Source: Candidatus Bathyarchaeota archaeon (lineage in GTDB: Archaea; Thermoproteota; Bathyarchaeia; Bathyarchaeales; Bathycorpusculaceae). From it: 13,449 bases of DNA. The DNA is taken from the NCBI GenBank assembly GCA_016649625.1, contig JAENXI010000009.1, positions 1-13,449 on the forward strand. The letters run 5' to 3'. The notes under the pieces were generated by a model. That model was not told the DNA's origin. It worked only from the letters and a program-made list of their open reading frames with translations, and ran no database searches. Shown one piece after another: positions 1 through 5,629 of the stretch. Made by a program: the position numbers and the translations under genes. Within the stretch, counting starts at the first letter, position 1. Each line of letters starts with the position of its first letter.

Positions 1-14
1 CTTTTAAACTTTGA

Positions 15-221
15 TCTTTTTTATTCATTATGGATTTAGAAGAAAAAGTGATGATAGCCGGAACTCCTTGGGAAATTATTTTAGACATGGCTAAGGATGG
101 AGATTTTGATTTAGTCGTGATGGGGAGTAGAGGGATAAGTAGTGTTAAAAGATTTTTGCTAGGTAGTGTAAGTGCTGAGGTAAGCATGCTTGTGCAAAGC
201 TCTGTACTGTTAGTAAGATGA
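15..221 (+). pseudogene. Universal stress protein (UspA family), C-terminal half only
   Basis: Only the second half of a UspA-type nucleotide-binding domain is readable. The first ATG is at 30. The ATP-binding signature G-2X-G-9X-G-S is intact at residues 32-46 counted from that ATG (GSRG, then LLGS), preceded by the strand DLVVMGSRG and followed by a typical C-terminal strand ending in LLVR. Family members are about 140-150 residues; this one has 63 from the ATG. An in-frame TGA at 12-14 blocks extension, so the N-terminal half with the first strand and its acidic nucleotide-contact residue is absent in this frame. It could be a relic of a broken usp gene, a frameshift at the window edge, or a genuinely short protein. 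I favour a relic, but the missing sequence to the left prevents a firm call. There is no plausible Shine-Dalgarno upstream of the ATG. Confidence 0.6.
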
Positions 222-624
222 TTGTGTGAACATGTAAAACTAGTTGTTATCTATAAACAATACAAGAGTAGAATTGTAACAAATTTTGGTTTGTTTGGTA
301 AACAGATAATCTTTCTAAAATGTAGGTGCCAGTTAGGTTTTGAGCATCGCCTTTCAGCTTCTTTGTTTTTGGGTAGTTGCCAGCGAAAATTTTTATTGTT
401 GCTCTCTGCGATGACCTATGGTGGTTTTCTTCTAACCTATCAAGTTAGGAAAATACCAAGTTATATTTTTAATTAAAATTAAATTTTAATCTTTGCAAAA
501 GGAGAGTGAATAAGAAAAGTAGTGCTGTCTTTAATGTCTTGAGATATACACACCAAATTCTGTAATATGCAAAAATTATATTGGGAGTTTTTGAATATTC
601 ATTAATGAGTGAAATATTGCAAAT
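222..624. other. Gene-poor AT-rich spacer
   Basis: No recognisable gene. An 84-codon frame opening with TTG directly after the usp stop has no domain, and its composition does not look coding. Small structural elements are visible: CATCGC (345-350) can pair with GCGATG (408-413), and CTAAC (432-436) can pair with GTTAG (444-448) across a 7-nt loop. The only C/D-box-like match, GCGATGA, is imperfect, and no partner D box is evident. A structured transcript is possible but not supported. Confidence 0.4.
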
Positions 625-921
625 ATGGAGAATGAGGAAATGGATTACATAAATATAATTGGATTGACGGCAGCTGCGATGGGCGGGATCGCTCTTTTTC
701 CTCAAGTGTTGAAAGTTTTAAGAACCAAATCTACCAAAGACATTTCTCGTGAAATGATTGTGATATTGGCGTGTAGCATTTTTTTGTGGCTCGTTTATGG
801 GCTTTTGATTAGTGATTTGCCTATCATTATTGCTAATTTTTTTGGTCTTATTCAAGCTCTTATTATTTTATTCTTTAAAATAAAAAATCAAATAAAAAGG
901 ATGAAACCATGTAAGGAGTAG
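625..921 (+). CDS. SemiSWEET / MtN3-saliva family sugar transporter
   Basis: This is a 98-residue membrane protein with three predicted transmembrane helices (about 8-30, 42-62 and 66-85), the size and topology of a SemiSWEET. SemiSWEETs dimerise to form a facilitative sugar channel in the cytoplasmic membrane. The PQ-loop signature FPQV lies at residues 25-28 in the first helix, followed by the KSTKDIS turn typical of the family. Trp55 in helix 2 and Asn71 in helix 3 correspond to the conserved sugar-pocket Trp and Asn. ATG 625 is the longest start. ATG 640 (residue 6) may be the real one because GGAG at 627-630 sits 9 nt upstream. The positively charged tail (KIKNQIKRMK) is probably cytoplasmic. 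It has no clear operon partner; the short spacer downstream carries no gene. The family call is firm; the substrate is unknown. Confidence 0.88.
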   Translation: MENEEMDYINIIGLTAAAMGGIALFPQVLKVLRTKSTKDISREMIVILACSIFLWLVYGLLISDLPIIIANFFGLIQALIILFFKIKNQIKRMKPCKE

Positions 922-1201
922 CGTGGGTGGACCGTTAAAATCTCGAAATAGATATCAAAAAAGAAAACATTAGAGTTTGTCGATAAAAGAGAGTTACCCA
1001 TATTTGCTCGTAGATTTTTTTTTAGTGAGGTAAAGAGAATAAGTTAGTGAGTCAACAGAAGGAAAATAAGTATTATTCTTTGAGCTGAAGGAAGGAAATT
1101 AAATTTTAATCAAAAAAAACCGCCACCCAAATCCAACTCCGATTGGATGTTTCAAAATCCTTAATTAAACACTGCAAACATTACGACTATTAGTGTTTTA
1201 A
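922..1201. other. Spacer with possible RNA structure
   Basis: No gene is seen. A perfect hairpin, ATCCAA-6 nt-TTGGAT, occupies 1131-1148. TGGGTGG (924-930) is perfectly complementary to CCACCCA (1123-1129), both being GC-rich islands in AT-rich DNA. Together they could close a domain of about 205 nt. I did not recognise RNase P, SRP or C/D-box motifs, so this is only a candidate. Confidence 0.3.
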
Positions 1202-1534
1202 TTGAGAAAAAAGAAGACAGATGAGTTAAAGGATCATGATCAATCTATCCGAACATTAGCTAATGAATTGAAAAAAGAGAAATGGGAAGTCAAAGCGAAT
1301 GTTGAGGGAGCCGAGAAACCGTCTAAAATTGGGGCTTTCACACCTGATATTTTGGCCAGAAAAGGTGGTTTGAAACGAATCTGCGAAATATTAACAAAGA
1401 AGGACTTTGAGGGCGATAAACAAAGGTATATTGAGTTTAAAGCATACTGCGACGAGTACGACTTCCACTTCTACGTCTTAGACAAGAACGGAAAACGTCA
1501 AAAAATTGAGCCTGACGCTTTCGTAAAAAAATAA
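1202..1534 (+). CDS. Small PD-(D/E)XK nuclease-like hypothetical protein
   Basis: This 110-residue basic protein has a helical N-terminus (DHDQSIRTLANELKKEKWEV) and a strand-turn-strand core with FTPDIL (Asp49), then KRICEIL (Glu62) and Lys66, followed by DKQRYIEFKAYCDEYDFHFYVL. The layout resembles small archaeal restriction-endonuclease-fold proteins, in which a PD.. motif precedes an E-x-E/K strand. Here the third catalytic position is not classical, so activity is doubtful. The start is a problem: TTG 1202 follows an in-frame TAA (1199-1201) immediately, no Shine-Dalgarno is visible, and there is no ATG in the frame near the N-terminus. Translation may be leaderless, begin at a later TTG, or the gene may have lost its 5' end. 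Amino-acid composition and the conserved motif spacing support real coding. The function is inferred from fold resemblance only. Confidence 0.55.
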   Translation: MRKKKTDELKDHDQSIRTLANELKKEKWEVKANVEGAEKPSKIGAFTPDILARKGGLKRICEILTKKDFEGDKQRYIEFKAYCDEYDFHFYVLDKNGKRQKIEPDAFVKK

Positions 1535-1848
1535 ACAAGACTTATTTGTTGGTCGGGTAGAACAAGGGTCTTCTCTAAGGAAACTAAATGGCACCCGCTA
1601 CAACTATACAATAGGTTGAAACGGATAAGAAAAAATATCACAATTAAAAATAACCGGGACATTTACACAATACTATTACAAGTCTGGACTTAAGAACAAA
1701 ATCGTGATTATTTGAAGTAAAGAAATAAGAAAGTTCAAAAAAGATACATCAGAAAAATTCAGACAAGAAATCAGTTCATTAAAACAGATGATAGCAAAAA
1801 AAGATGAAAAAGAGAGTTCAGGTGATATCATCACTTATGGGGAATAGG
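1535..1848 (+). pseudogene. Spacer with decayed coding remnants
   Basis: There is no intact gene between the nuclease-like ORF and LSm, but parts look once-coding. In the frame of the TGA at 1713-1715, about 28 open codons precede it (ITGTFTQYYYKSGLKNK is readable). After it come 43 codons (1716-1844, stop TAG 1845-1847) encoding a strongly charged, coiled-coil-like peptide (KFKKDTSEKFRQEISSLKQM). No start codon with a ribosome-binding site fits either piece. The two together resemble one ORF interrupted by a TGA. No family is assigned; a faint likeness of the first part to the N-terminus of Cas4-type exonucleases is too short to trust. Confidence 0.35.
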
Positions 1849-1856
1849 TTTAAATG
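1849..1856 (+). promoter_or_regulatory. Putative TATA box of the LSm-eL37 operon
   Basis: TTTAAATG centred near 1852 would place transcription start around 1877-1880, giving a leader of about 15-20 nt before ATG 1896. A short palindrome, GTGAT-ATC-ATCAC (1822-1834), lies just upstream. This is motif position only; there is no experimental support. Confidence 0.4.
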
Positions 1857-1895
1857 TTAAAATGTAAAGTATACATGACATAAAAGGGAAAAGAG

Positions 1896-2132
1896 ATGCA
1901 TCAAATGAGTGAAATGACTACTGAAATCCTTGAACAGAATGTTGGAAAAGTTGTACTTGTTCGCTTGAGAGGAGGAAAGAAGCTGCGTGGAAAACTCAAG
2001 GGTTTTGATCAGCATCTAAATCTTGTTTTAGAAGAAACTGATGACACCACAGACATAGAAAATGCAAAAAAACTAGGACTTATTATAGTACGTGGAGATA
2101 ACGTAGTCCTTATTTCGCCTCCACCTAGGTGA
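1896..2132 (+). CDS. Archaeal Sm-like (LSm/SmAP) RNA-binding protein
   Basis: This 78-residue protein has both Sm motifs: Sm1 (about 18-49), with VLVRLRGGKKLRGKLKGFDQHLNLVLEE split over strands 1-3 and the characteristic G-x-L-x-G-F-D-x-x-x-N pattern, and Sm2 (about 60-74), GLIIVRGDNVVLIS, with the RGDNV signature. Archaeal SmAPs form seven-membered rings that bind U-rich RNA in the cytoplasm. Three in-frame ATGs (1896, 1905, 1914) are possible starts. The first has the A/G-rich GGGAAAAG upstream; the homologous core begins well after all three. The stop overlaps the region carrying the Shine-Dalgarno of eL37, so the two are almost certainly co-transcribed and translationally coupled. The LSm-eL37 pair is a well-known conserved neighbourhood in archaea. 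Confidence 0.96.
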   Translation: MHQMSEMTTEILEQNVGKVVLVRLRGGKKLRGKLKGFDQHLNLVLEETDDTTDIENAKKLGLIIVRGDNVVLISPPPR

Positions 2133-2137
2133 GTATC

Positions 2138-2326
2138 ATGGGAAGCGGAACACCAGCTTTTGGCAAACATTCAGGCAAAATGGTACACATACGTTGTAGG
2201 CGATGTGGAAGACGTGCTTATCATGTACGCAAAAAGAGATGTGCAGCCTGTGGTTATGGAGAAACTGCAACTATAAGAAAATACAGTTGGGCAACTAAAA
2301 CTATTCAAAGACAAAGAATAGCATAA
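2138..2326 (+). CDS. rpl37e: Large-subunit ribosomal protein eL37 (L37e)
   Basis: This is a 62-residue, very basic zinc protein of the 60S/50S-type large subunit. Its N-terminus, GTPAFGKHSGKMVHIRCRRCG, is diagnostic (GTPsfGkr..). Zinc ligands are Cys20, Cys23, Cys35 and Cys38 (CxxC-11-CxxC), followed by the conserved GYGETATIRKYSW segment that packs on rRNA. A GTG at 2129 in the same frame would add three residues, but ATG 2138 matches the family start and has AGGTGA (2127-2132) five nt upstream, an excellent anti-SD match. That site overlaps the end of the LSm gene, whose stop is at 2130-2132. A T-tract at 2346-2364 follows. The identification is near certain. Confidence 0.97.
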   Translation: MGSGTPAFGKHSGKMVHIRCRRCGRRAYHVRKKRCAACGYGETATIRKYSWATKTIQRQRIA

Positions 2327-2345
2327 TCAGCATTAACTCAACAAA

Positions 2346-2390
2346 ATTTTATTTTTTCTTTTCTAGTTGATATTAGAAATAAAAAATTTG
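2346..2390. terminator. Bidirectional T-tract terminators
   Basis: On the plus strand, TTTTATTTTTTCTTTT (2347-2362) follows eL37. On the minus strand, a T6 run (2386-2381) with neighbouring T3 runs follows the convergent gene ending at 2395. Archaeal transcription stops at such U-runs without a hairpin. Confidence 0.55.
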
Positions 2391-2394
2391 GTAA

Positions 2395-3006
2395 TTAGTT
2401 TCTTGTACCGTAGTATCCTTTATCAATTTTGACAAAGATAAGTGGACCACTGCTTTGAGCCATATCTCTGGCTTTCCTTAGAGTGTTATTTACAGCAGTA
2501 AAAATTCGCTCTTTGTCTTCAAGAGATTCCATGTTTTTTTCTCCAAGAGCCATTTTTAAAAGATTTTCAGAGAGGATTTCAGTTCCACATATCTCCCCAT
2601 TTTTTATTAGAGTGGAAACCACAATTTCCTGCATTTCCTTTTTTCGTTCAATTTTTTTCCAAATTGGATCTGCATCACGTATGTTTTTTGAAGCTTTATT
2701 CCATTTGCTAGAGTTTTGAGATCCTATAAGCAATTTAACACGTTGTTTCCATTTTTTAAGCCAAACACCAATCCAAACCGACAAAAACTCTTCTAGTTCA
2801 TCAGGATTTTCCTTATAGAGTTTTTCAAGTTTCTCAACCAAATCGCATTCGCTAGCTTCCCTTCCTATCAAATCCCAGTGGTATTTTAGAAAATTTGTAA
2901 AGTCTTGACAAGCAACTTGTAGAACTTTACGATCTGACCCTCTAATTTCCAAAGCTGAATCTTCGTCTCTTAGTTTTTCCCCTAACATAATCTCTAGGAA
3001 ATTCAT
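2395..3006 (-). CDS. Conserved-looking hypothetical protein, probable DNA-binding winged helix at C-terminus
   Basis: I do not recognise this 203-residue soluble protein. It is almost entirely helical by composition. Residues 1-110 contain amphipathic acidic/basic helices with several Trp (YHWDLIG, FLSVWIGVWLKKWKQRVKLL). Residues 120-200 read like a winged helix: helix EMQEIVVSTLIKNGEICG, helix TEILSENLLKMAL, helix RIFTAVNNTLRKARDMA, then a hairpin GPLIFVKIDKGYYG. There is no signal peptide or membrane segment. ATG 3006 has GGAG nine nt upstream (CTCC at 3016-3019 on the plus strand), giving good start support. It is transcribed alone, or with the HAD gene about 135 bp upstream. A regulatory role is a guess from the C-terminal pattern only. 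Confidence 0.75.
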   Translation of the reverse strand: MNFLEIMLGEKLRDEDSALEIRGSDRKVLQVACQDFTNFLKYHWDLIGREASECDLVEKLEKLYKENPDELEEFLSVWIGVWLKKWKQRVKLLIGSQNSSKWNKASKNIRDADPIWKKIERKKEMQEIVVSTLIKNGEICGTEILSENLLKMALGEKNMESLEDKERIFTAVNNTLRKARDMAQSSGPLIFVKIDKGYYGTRN

Positions 3007-3140
3007 GAATATCCGCTCCTAAAGCCCTCTCCACACTCATTTAGCACAGAGGATTTAATAAGCTTTATTTTCTTACCACATATAACTGCTTTAGGCAATT
3101 TTTAGCAATATTTCACTCTTAGATATATTAGAAAAGAGAA

Positions 3141-3797
3141 CTACTCAATAAAATCAGGAAGAAAAGTGATGTTTGGCAAGATTAAATTAGGTTTTTCTTT
3201 AGCTAGTTCTTGAAAAGAAAAAATTCCAGACAAAACTGCAACAGTTTTTACATTTGCAGCTCTACCAGCCCTCATATCATTAACTGAGTCACCTACAATA
3301 ATACAATCACTTACATCAAGATTCATAGCAGATACACATTTTAGCAGAGCTTCAGGAGATGGTTTGGGTTTACAAGTATCTAACGCAGTCACTATTGTAT
3401 CAAAGTATTTTGCAATGTTAAATTTTTCCAATTCTTTAATGAGAGAATTTTTTGGAGTCGAACGCATGGTTACCAGAGCGAGTCTCATTTTTTTTGAGAG
3501 AGAGTTTAATGTTTTTGAAACATTCGATATGAGTTTAGTTTCTGATCCTGAAATTGAGTAAAAAAAGTTGAAATATATCTCTAAAAAAGTCGATAGGTTA
3601 TTTTCAATATTCAGATTTAGAGGTAGTTTTTGCTCAAGTCTTCTTGGTAATTCAATAGCAGCCGCATCTGTTAAGGGAGTTAACCCTAGCTTTCTAAAAG
3701 TAAGTCGTGCAGCTTCCAAATAAGCAGGCTTTGAATCAACCAAAGTACCATCTAAATCGAATAAAATACCTTTTACTTTCAATTTGTTAGTAGACAT
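3141..3797 (-). CDS. HAD-superfamily phosphatase, phosphoglycolate phosphatase-like
   Basis: This 218-residue HAD hydrolase of the Gph/PpaX type has all four catalytic motifs. Motif I is FDLDGTLVDS with nucleophile Asp14 and acid/base Asp16. Motif II is LVTMRS with Thr110. Motif III is Lys143 in CKPKPSPEA. Motif IV is IVGDSVNDM with Asp170 and Asp174 for Mg2+. The helical cap lies between residues 20 and 90 (cap type C1), as in phosphoglycolate or pyrophosphate phosphatases. Small-molecule phosphate monoester hydrolysis in the cytoplasm is expected; the exact substrate cannot be read. ATG 3797 fits the usual distance to motif I. A TATA-like element (TTTATATTG on the minus strand near 3842-3850) suggests its own promoter, after the T8 run that could end the SSB transcript. 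Confidence 0.9.
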   Translation of the reverse strand: MSTNKLKVKGILFDLDGTLVDSKPAYLEAARLTFRKLGLTPLTDAAAIELPRRLEQKLPLNLNIENNLSTFLEIYFNFFYSISGSETKLISNVSKTLNSLSKKMRLALVTMRSTPKNSLIKELEKFNIAKYFDTIVTALDTCKPKPSPEALLKCVSAMNLDVSDCIIVGDSVNDMRAGRAANVKTVAVLSGIFSFQELAKEKPNLILPNITFLPDFIE

Positions 3798-3851
3798 TTA
3801 AGAAAAACATCTTTCATTTTTTAATTAACATTTGAAAATATCAATATAAAT

Positions 3852-3859
3852 AAAAAAAA
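3852..3859 (-). terminator. Putative T8 terminator after the SSB gene
   Basis: An A8 run on the plus strand (T8 on the minus strand), with a further T7 at 3887-3881, lies between the stop of the SSB gene and the start of the HAD gene. This is the usual archaeal U-run pattern. Confidence 0.45.
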
Positions 3860-3906
3860 TTATGTGAAAAGATAAATACGAAAAAAAGATTTGCTAAGTA
3901 AGTGGA

Positions 3907-4227
3907 TTACTCCACAGTCATAGTTCCATATTTTCCAACATTGAGTTGGATTTCGCCTCTAAAGCTTGTAATATATCCATTTTCAATCTTGACAGTATTG
4001 TTTACATCTACCTGATCTATTTGTTCGTTCCACAGTGTAAGTTTTATGCTTCCCGATTCATCTGCAACCATAACATCAGCTATTGTGTACGTTTCATCTT
4101 TATATCTAGAGTTGACTTGTCGAGGTTCACCTTTTTCAACAACTTTTGCTTCTACACTAATTCTTTTCATTCCATCCCTTAATTCGCTAATTTTCAAGTT
4201 TTTAAATCTCCTAATCGTTTTTCTCAT
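3907..4227 (-). CDS. ssb: Single OB-fold ssDNA-binding protein (RPA-like SSB)
   Basis: This 106-residue protein is a single OB fold of the archaeal RPA/crenarchaeal SSB type. After LKISELRDGMKRISVEAKVVEKGEPRQV come the strands TYTIADVMVADESGSIKLTLWNEQ, DVNNTVKIENGYITSFRGEIQLNVG and a short basic/acidic end. The pattern 'ADESGSIKLTLWNEQIDQV' and 'IENGYITSFRGEIQLNVG' is typical; Trp and aromatic residues there stack with bases. It binds single-stranded DNA during replication and repair. Unlike Sulfolobus SSB there is no long acidic tail, so partner recruitment may differ. ATG 4227 starts the conserved region at the expected distance. A perfect inverted repeat (4230-4246) sits two nt before the start codon, and no Shine-Dalgarno is visible, so expression may be controlled by that structure. 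Confidence 0.92.
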   Translation of the reverse strand: MRKTIRRFKNLKISELRDGMKRISVEAKVVEKGEPRQVNSRYKDETYTIADVMVADESGSIKLTLWNEQIDQVDVNNTVKIENGYITSFRGEIQLNVGKYGTMTVE

Positions 4228-4229
4228 CT

Positions 4230-4246
4230 CGAGACAAAATGTCTCG
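4230..4246 (-). promoter_or_regulatory. Perfect inverted repeat abutting the SSB start codon
   Basis: The sequence CGAGACA-3 nt-TGTCTCG forms 7-bp perfect arms with a 3-nt centre. It ends 2 nt before ATG 4227 on the minus strand. If transcription begins about 25 nt after the TATA-like box at 4285-4293, this repeat lies inside the leader and could form a hairpin that blocks initiation. On DNA it could equally be an operator. Confidence 0.55.
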
Positions 4247-4284
4247 AAAGAGGTTAATTTGCAATTCCAAAAGGGACCATTCAG

Positions 4285-4293
4285 CCATATAAA
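4285..4293 (-). promoter_or_regulatory. Putative TATA box of the SSB gene
   Basis: On the minus strand TTTATATGG is preceded by GCAAGA. A start site near 4262-4266 would follow, giving a leader of about 35-40 nt that includes the 4230-4246 repeat. Assigned by motif and spacing only. Confidence 0.4.
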
Positions 4294-4351
4294 TCTTGCT
4301 AACCGTTCAGAATAGAGAGCTTAGTGCAAAAAATGTGACTATTTCAGCTTT

Positions 4352-4370
4352 GAAAAAACAAAAAAAATTT
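4352..4370 (-). terminator. T-tract terminator of the thiolase/HMGS/Yip1 operon
   Basis: On the minus strand AAATTTTTTTTG-TTTTTTCA lies about 35-55 nt after the stop of the last operon gene: two T-runs (T8 and T6), the strongest U-run near the operon end. Confidence 0.55.
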
Positions 4371-4404
4371 GAGCTTACGGTTAACGACTAATGCCCAACC
4401 TAAA

Positions 4405-5607
4405 TTAAAGCAGAAAACCTAGAACAATTACAGTTAACAGTAAACTAACTCCTGATACCAAAAGACTTTTCATCCAACCTAAGTCGGTTATTGTGTTAGT
4501 AATAAATGTCCCTAATGCAACTATCCAAACGTATACCGCCACTTGTATTACGCTACCAACATTAGATACAAACGCAATTTTGTCTATAATAACCTGGTAG
4601 GCGACTTCAAATTCTCCAGTAGTTCCTGCAAGAACTTCCAATGGATAATAAATGTCAGGTAAAGAAGTATAAACAAACATCAATAGTAGAGCCTGAATAA
4701 CTATCGTAACTAATGAGTATCCAACAGCAACCATTAAAGTTCTCCACACCACTTCACTTTCGCTCTTTAAGCCTTTTATTAACAGGTACATAAAACCACT
4801 TAACAAAAGCCATTCAAAAAGAAATGGAGCAACAGCATTAATTGCTGATGAAGCAAAATAAGAAACTCCATATAATTCAAGAGGTCCTCTAAAATCACCT
4901 CTAAAGAAGAGACCATCAAGAAGTATATTTACAGTAGAGTTAACAGACCAACTAAATTCAAGATTCAAACCAGTTATATTTTCCCAGACAGCTGTATTCC
5001 CACCGCTAGTCCAATCTCCATAACCAACAGGTAGGGTCAAATTAGTCCAAACATCATTACTATTTTTAAATTCGTCAGTTATGTCATAAACAAAACTAGA
5101 TTCATCTAAAGAAGATAAAACTAAATATACAGACTCAGGATTAGAATCAGGAGAAATAATCTTCACTCTCAAAGAAACGTTATTAAATCCTTCTGGTCCA
5201 CAATTCACGGAATCCCCAAAATCAGGTAACCCCATACTAATTGATTGTAGATCAGAAGCCACAAATTCTATACTCGTAGTTCCATAATACAATGTACTGT
5301 TTATGAAATCAACAGTATTGTCGCTGATAACAACACCAGGAGTTGATTCCCAATTTAGTGCATTGCCTGTCCAACTATCACCAACATCACCCAAAGGATT
5401 AGTCTGTTCAATATATGATCTCGAAGCAACTAGGTAAGAAGACCCAACTTGAGCTAAAACGAAAATAATTAACAATATTGCAGGACCCAAGTAACCTGGA
5501 TTTTTTATTACATCCTTGAATACCTTGTGAGGAGCATATAAAACTCTAAGAATATCTCCAAGTACTTCTTTAACTGCCAAGACCGTCAACTCAGTTAGCT
5601 CTTCCAC
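4405..5607 (-). CDS. Yip1-like multispanning membrane protein with inserted extracytoplasmic beta-sandwich domain
   Basis: Using GTG 5607 the protein has 400 residues. A short cytoplasmic helix (LGDILRVLYAPHKVFKDVIKNPGYLG, typical of archaeal Yip1-type proteins) leads into TM1 (about 40-62). Residues 63-241 form a soluble, beta-rich insert with alternating hydrophobic strands, five N-x-S/T sequons (Asn103, 143, 189, 210, 223) and an ending NILLDGLFFRG, like jelly-roll carbohydrate-binding modules. TM2-TM5 follow at about 254-279, 288-315, 340-369 and 380-400. The frame stays open upstream to TTG 5679, but that start would overlap the synthase gene by 50 nt. GTG 5607 or TTG 5589 is more reasonable; neither has a strong SD. 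It is the last gene of the operon with the thiolase and synthase genes, 22 nt after the latter. Function is unknown; a membrane role linked to the enzymes is inference. Confidence 0.75.
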   Translation of the reverse strand: MEELTELTVLAVKEVLGDILRVLYAPHKVFKDVIKNPGYLGPAILLIIFVLAQVGSSYLVASRSYIEQTNPLGDVGDSWTGNALNWESTPGVVISDNTVDFINSTLYYGTTSIEFVASDLQSISMGLPDFGDSVNCGPEGFNNVSLRVKIISPDSNPESVYLVLSSLDESSFVYDITDEFKNSNDVWTNLTLPVGYGDWTSGGNTAVWENITGLNLEFSWSVNSTVNILLDGLFFRGDFRGPLELYGVSYFASSAINAVAPFLFEWLLLSGFMYLLIKGLKSESEVVWRTLMVAVGYSLVTIVIQALLLMFVYTSLPDIYYPLEVLAGTTGEFEVAYQVIIDKIAFVSNVGSVIQVAVYVWIVALGTFITNTITDLGWMKSLLVSGVSLLLTVIVLGFLL

Positions 5608-5629
5608 AGTTGAGTTTATTAAATGTTTG

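Noticed and set aside
469..705. Minus-strand ORF of 78 codons
   Set aside because: It overlaps the SemiSWEET gene antisense, has no motif, and its composition is that of reversed non-coding AT-rich DNA.
477..1112. Repeated ATTAAATTTTAATC at 477-491 and 1099-1112
   Set aside because: Short, pure A/T-rich and self-complementary; expected by chance in this composition.
1644..1712. Resemblance of ITGTFTQYYYKSGLKNK to the N-terminus of Cas4
   Set aside because: About ten aligned positions only, no Cys cluster or RecB motifs, and no CRISPR repeats or cas genes anywhere in the window.
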